From assembly GCA_963773845.1 (NCBI GenBank), contig CAVZCU010000017.1:496001-560000 (forward strand): DNA of 64,000 nucleotides, written 5' to 3'. Positions 60,037-64,000 of this stretch are shown piece after piece (position 1 is the first letter of the stretch; every line of letters starts with the position of its first letter). The stretch is from SIAJ01 sp963773845. GTDB taxonomy: Bacteria; Planctomycetota; Planctomycetia; Gemmatales; Gemmataceae. The notes under the pieces were generated by a model that was given only the letters and a program-made list of their open reading frames with translations, had not been told where the DNA came from and made no database searches. A program made the position numbers and the translations under genes.

Positions 60037-60080
60037 AAAGGTGACGGAGCTCGTTTCCAGAAACGAGCTGCGTCACCTTT
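60037..60080. terminator. 20-bp stem hairpin after the hybrid kinase gene
   Basis: Arms 60037-60056 and 60061-60080 pair at 19 of 20 positions (AAAGGTGACGGAGCTCGTTT with AAACGAGCTGCGTCACCTTT), loop CCAG. On the minus strand it lies 46 bp after the hybrid kinase stop and is followed by only a short T run. It may be a terminator or a mobile palindrome. Confidence 0.65.
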
Positions 60081-60107
60081 GTTCCTTTGTTTTCCCTTGT
60101 TTTCGGC

Positions 60108-60225
60108 AGCCCGGCTGGCGTACTGTCAAACCACTCCATACCGGCTGACGCTCGCGTCGAGGACTTCGCGGACTTTGCGGGCGAGGGTTGTGGGCGTGAA
60201 GGGCTTGTGCAGGAAGGCGATTCCT
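60108..60225. repeat. Direct repeat of the hybrid histidine kinase 3' end, right copy
   Basis: The intact copy: last codons of the hybrid kinase gene and about 17 bp after its stop. See 57133-57250 for the partner copy. Confidence 0.85.
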
Positions 60226-62065
60226 TCCGCGACGACGCCGTGACGGACGATGGCGTCGTCCGTGTAGCCGGACATGTACAGAACGCGTAGTTCCGGGTGG
60301 GCGTCGCGCAGCTTCTCGACCAGTTCCCGGCCGCTCATCTTGGGCATGACAACATCGGTCAGGAGCAAGTGCAGCGGCGGGCGGATCAGCGAGCCGAGGT
60401 GCAGCGCCTCCTCGCCATTCGCCGCTTCCAGAAGCTTGTAGCCGCAAGGCTGCAAGGCGATTCGGGCCAGATTGCGAATGGCCTCATCGTCCTCGGCCAG
60501 CAAGATCGTTTCGGCGCGCGCGGGATTTCTCGAACGGCGCTCGGAGTTGCTGCCGGCAAATCGCATCCGATCAGGCGTGGCAAATACACCCGGAACGTGG
60601 TGCCCCGCCCCGCGTTGCTGTTGACTTCGATGTGCCCGCCGCTTTGCTGGACGATGCCATGAACGGTCGACAGGCCCAGGCCCGTCCCTTTTCCCGGCCG
60701 CTTGGTCGTAAAGAAGGGCTCGAATATGCGCGATTGCGTGGTGTCGTCCATGCCGACGCCCGTGTCGGTCACGGAGAGCATGACGTAGGCGCCGGGGCGA
60801 ACGTTGAGATTCCGCCGACTGTATTCTTCAGCGAGCTCGACGTTGCGCGTCTCGATGGTGAGTCGGCCGCCCGTCGGCATGGCGTCGCGAGCATTGACCA
60901 CCAGGTTCATCAGAACCTGTTCGATTTGCCCGGAGTCCGCTTTGATCGGGGAAAGATTCGGGTCGAGCCTGGTGCCCAGTTCGATGTCCGCGCCGATGAG
61001 CCGGCCGAGCATCTTGACTGCCTCGCGCACCAATACGTTGAGATCGAGAATCTGGGGGGCGAGCATTTGCCGGCGACTGAAGGCGAGCAATTGCCGCGTC
61101 AGGGAAGCGGCCCGGTCTCCCGCTCGATGAATCTCGCGGACGGCATCGCGGGACGTCGCCGGAAGTCCCTTATCCGAGAGGAGCATCTCGCAATAGCCGT
61201 TCATCACGGTGAGCAGATTGTTGAAGTCGTGCGCGACCCCGCCCGCGAGCACGCCGATGGCCTCCATCTTTTGCGCCTGGTGTACTTGCTCTTCGAGCCT
61301 CTTGCGGTCGGTGATGTCCTGAATCTGCCCCACATAAAGCCGGGGGCTGCCGTCGGCGTCGCGCATGAGCGCGACATTCGTCAAGACTGTCAGGACGGAC
61401 CCGTCGCGGTGCAGATAGCGCTTCTCCATCTGGAAATAGCTTTTCTCGCCCGCCAAAAGCGGCTTGCGAAGGGCATAACTCTCGGCGATATCGTCCGGAT
61501 GGGTGATCTGCGGCATGGTCATGCCGAGCATCTCGCCGGGCGTATAGCCGAGCAAGCGGGCAAAGGCGGCATTGACGCGGACGAAGCAATGGTCGAGGTC
61601 CGTCAGGACCATCGGCAAATTGGTGTCGTCGAACGCGCGGCGGAATAATTCCTCGCTTTCGCGCAGGGCTTCCTTGGCGAGTCCGCGCTCCGTGATGTCG
61701 ATCAGGTTGCCCAGCGCCGCTGGATGGCCACTCAGTTCAGCTCGGCTGCCAAATGTCTCGAGATCGATGATCGTGCCGTCGCGGCGAAGGCCGCGAAAGG
61801 TGTAGCGCGCCGATTCCATCTCGCCGCACAATCGCCGGCGAACCTGCTCGGCCACGTGCGGTCGATCGGGCAGGGCGACCAGGTCCAACCAATCGTCGAG
61901 TGCCGTTACCTCGTCAATGGAATATCCGAAGATCTCGGCAAACGTTGAGTTGACGTACGCGAACCGGCCGTCCTGGATGATGTAAACACCGGCGAGTGCA
62001 TGTTCGGCCAATTGACGAAAAAGGGGCTCCGAATCGAAATGCATCGCAACGCCCTTCAATGCCAC
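60126..62065 (-). CDS. Hybrid sensor histidine kinase/response regulator, one frameshift
   Basis: About 645 residues (ATG 62044 is an alternative start). Two PAS domains (about 10-125 and 135-260; AGVYIIQDGRFAYVNSTFAE and DLDHCFVRVNAAFARLLGYT). The phosphoacceptor region is GGVAHDFNNLLTVMNGYCEM. ATPase boxes: NLVVNARDAMPTGG (N), TDTGVGMDD (G1), GTGLGLSTVHGIVQQ (G2). A C-terminal receiver domain has LLAEDDEAIRNLA, the phospho-Asp in LLLTDVVMPKMSG, and FLHKPFTPTTLARKV. The frame breaks near 60520 in a CGCGCGCG run, between SAVREIPRA and AETILLAEDD. No transmembrane segment is seen, so it is a cytoplasmic sensor. Upstream (62066-62405) I see no gene. Confidence 0.9.
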
Positions 62066-62405
62066 GGCGACAGGACTATCAAAGGGAAAGGATGGATGGT
62101 ATCCCGGTCCTGGGCCGCGATGAATTCAACGGATAACCATTCCTGCGGACTCAGTCGATGATGAAGAAGAATCGAACGAAGAACGCGAGCCGTCCAAATC
62201 GGCCAACACTCTCATTTCTCATCTCAAGGATGCACTTTTTGATCTGCTGCTGGTATTTCAACTTCGGATGAAGCGGTCATTTTTGTCAGATGCGGCCGGA
62301 GATTTTCGTCCGCGGCAAACATTCGCTCGAAATCATGAAACGAACATCGTCGATTTGGATTGCGACGCGAGGGCCGGCTGTAACGTTTCGGGCCGAAAGA
62401 GCGAA

Positions 62406-62585
62406 CTACTCCGGTTGCTTCACCTGGGAGTCGATTCTCCGTTTCCGATTCGTCTGTGCGTCGTCCAGAATGCGCCGTGTTTCTTCGATCAAGGCTCTCG
62501 CGGATTCGAGAGCCTTTTCCATATCGCGAAGAACTTTTTCCGCCGCCTTGACCCGCTTCTCCAGCTCTTCTCGTGACCCGTTCAT
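62406..62585 (-). CDS. Small coiled-coil protein
   Basis: 59 residues from ATG 62585: MNGSREELEKRVKAAEKVLR then MEKALESARALIEETRRILD. The heptad pattern is clear and the charge is balanced, unlike the readings in other frames. The ribosome site is weak. The surrounding 62066-63011 region (945 bp) holds no other gene I can support. Confidence 0.45.
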   Translation of the reverse strand: MNGSREELEKRVKAAEKVLRDMEKALESARALIEETRRILDDAQTNRKRRIDSQVKQPE

Positions 62586-63011
62586 TGAACTGCTCGGGGG
62601 CGGAGAGTGAGCGACACGAATCGGTTCAGTATTGGGATATGACTGATTCGAGTAAGCGAAAAGGCCTCAGCCGATCACTGCCGATCCGAACAGATTGCCT
62701 ATCCAACCTAAGGATATGTTGAAGGGATCTGCAAGCCGTCCCGCCGGCTTGTTACGTTACGCGCGAGAATTCACATTCATCTCATTTCGCATCGGTAAAC
62801 TCGAACCAGCAATGAGCCCGTGAACCGAGTATCCCCGTCTCGGCAAAGCCCGACAGTCGTCCGCGGAAAATGAGAGCTTTCTCACGCCTGAATGTTTTTC
62901 TTGCGACACGGCCCCGGGCGGTTATTCTGTTGGTTTGACTAAGAGCGCGGATATACGTGCAATCGAGTGCAAACATTTGGTGGGAACCATCGATCCATTG
63001 GAGGTCTTGCG

Positions 63012-63995
63012 ATGCAAAATGCGAAGTCTGTTCTCGTCCTGGCGGCGAGTGTGCTGATTGGCGGCGCTGCTTATGCCCAACCGCCGGGTGGCCTGGGTGG
63101 CGGCGGATTCGGTGGTTTCGGCGGCGGCGGCCTGGCCAACGCCATCTCCCGTAGCAAACCGCTTCAGGAAGAACTCAAGATCGACGCGGCCCAGTTGGAG
63201 AAACTGACGGCCGCCCTGACCAAGGCCCGTGAAGAGACTCGCGAGTTGGCCGGTAAGCTATTCAATCGCGAGACGCCTGCCGAGGAACGAACCGAGATCG
63301 GCAAGAAGATGCGCGAAGTTAACGATAAGGCTGTCGAAAGCGCGCTCAAACCGGAACAAGTGAAACGGCTACATCAGATTGAAAACCAGCAAGCGGGGCT
63401 CGGGCTGTTCAATCGCGAAGAAATCGCCAAGACATTGAACCTGACCGACGAGCAGAAGGAAAAGATCAAGAGCATCAACAAGGATCTGGACACCGACCGG
63501 CGAGAAATTCTCGGTAGCGCCGGCGGCGGCCGCCGCGGTCGCGGATTCGGCCAACGCGATCCCGAAGTTACGAAGAAGCTCGAGAGCCTGCAAAAAGAAG
63601 CCCTGGCCAGCGCCGTGAAGGTGCTCAGTAGCGACCAGCAAAAGGCGTACACGGATTTGACCGGCGAGCCATTCGAAATGCCGGGCGGAGCGTTCGCGTT
63701 TGGCGGCGGCTTTGGCGGGCCCGGTGGCTTTGGCGGCGGTGGCTTCGGCGGCGGCGGCGGTTTTGGTGGAGCCGGCGGGTTCGGTGGTTTTGGCGGCGGC
63801 GGCATCCCCGGCCAAATCCTATCCACCGCGACGCAGACTCAACTGAAGCTCACCGACGAGCAGAAGAAGGAGCTGGAAGCGATTCAGAAGGACGTCGACA
63901 CCCGTCTCGAAAAGATGCTGACGGACGAACAGCGGACCCAGCTCAAGCAGATGAAGGATCGCCGTCCGGGCGGCCGCCGCGCCGAAGAAGGATAA
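63012..63995 (+). CDS. Gly-rich secreted helical protein
   Basis: 327 residues from ATG 63012 (GGAGG ten bases upstream). Signal peptide: SVLVLAASVLIGGAAYAQ. A Gly/Phe-rich stretch (GGLGGGGFGGFGGGGLANA) precedes a Lys/Glu-rich helical domain with LNLTDEQKEKIKSINKDLDT, similar to CpxP/Spy-like periplasmic helical repeats ('LTxEQxxKL' motifs). A second long Gly-rich block lies at about 230-275, then another LKLTDEQKKELEAIQKDVDT. Such proteins are frequent in planctomycetes; a metal-sensing or chaperone-like envelope role is possible. The frame is intact. Confidence 0.75.
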   Translation: MQNAKSVLVLAASVLIGGAAYAQPPGGLGGGGFGGFGGGGLANAISRSKPLQEELKIDAAQLEKLTAALTKAREETRELAGKLFNRETPAEERTEIGKKMREVNDKAVESALKPEQVKRLHQIENQQAGLGLFNREEIAKTLNLTDEQKEKIKSINKDLDTDRREILGSAGGGRRGRGFGQRDPEVTKKLESLQKEALASAVKVLSSDQQKAYTDLTGEPFEMPGGAFAFGGGFGGPGGFGGGGFGGGGGFGGAGGFGGFGGGGIPGQILSTATQTQLKLTDEQKKELEAIQKDVDTRLEKMLTDEQRTQLKQMKDRRPGGRRAEEG

Positions 63996-64000
63996 CTAAC

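Noticed and set aside
59855..60148. 97-codon plus-strand frame after the small membrane protein
   Set aside because: It runs through a 20-bp hairpin and antisense into the hybrid kinase end; no ribosome site or domain is seen.
1..64000. tRNA or rRNA genes
   Set aside because: I looked for T-loop (GTTCGAATC-like) and cloverleaf arms in the gene-free stretches and saw none that fold; a covariance-model scan would be decisive.

Overview
The window looks like chromosomal DNA of a planctomycete, most likely a relative of Gemmata (order Gemmatales). This rests on recognised families: Hanks-type Ser/Thr kinases fused to WD40 or TPR tails and sitting beside short ECF sigma genes, a prepilin-like DUF1559 protein, paired Cys/Gly-rich TIGR03000 proteins, an ELWxxDGT-repeat surface protein with a dockerin-like end, and two surface proteins with the planctomycete N-terminal motif LEPxD/LEPLEDRxVPS. 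The DNA is GC-rich, with many palindromic and tandem repeats between genes. I saw no rRNA, tRNA or CRISPR.

Layout. 0-2.4 kb: a surface protein flanked by GTTCCCACGC palindromes. 2.4-9.7 kb (minus strand): an amidohydrolase, a Uma2 protein, dnaN, a candidate oriC, dnaA, a cysteine desulfurase, a lipoprotein and a DUF1559 protein. 9.8-11.8 kb: a PAP2 phosphatase, a RelE/Phd toxin-antitoxin pair and an RluA pseudouridine synthase. 11.8-21 kb: one giant kinase-PEGA-TPR gene built from five 1.4-kb units, with its ECF sigma factor. 21-23 kb: a coupled DUF433 operon, sigma-gene remnants and a DUF4058 protein. 23-29.4 kb: a kinase-WD40 gene with a second sigma factor, polyphosphate glucokinase and a CtpA-like protease. 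29.6-36.3 kb: two TIGR03000 proteins and the ELWxxDGT protein. 36.2-46.2 kb: a REP-type transposase element, two kinase-WD40 genes and a third sigma factor. 46.4-48.8 kb: a radical SAM/SPASM enzyme coupled to a membrane protein. 48.8-54.4 kb: an orphan HK97-type head-gene cluster. 54.5-64 kb: a 15-copy 10-bp array, a WD40-like secreted protein, a GC-rich block of hypotheticals between direct repeats, a hybrid histidine kinase, and a Gly-rich secreted protein.

How they work together. Three sigma-kinase modules suggest dense envelope-linked signalling. The surface, TIGR03000, DUF1559 and Gly-rich proteins fit a protein-rich planctomycete envelope. dnaA, the 427-bp gap and dnaN suggest a replication origin.

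Caution. About 30 coding regions are joined only by assuming a small indel. Essential dnaA and dnaN are among them, and many of the breaks are the loss of one GC/CG (or GT, AT) unit from a dinucleotide run or one base from a homopolymer. I therefore read most breaks as sequence error, not as real pseudogenes, and give whole-gene spans.
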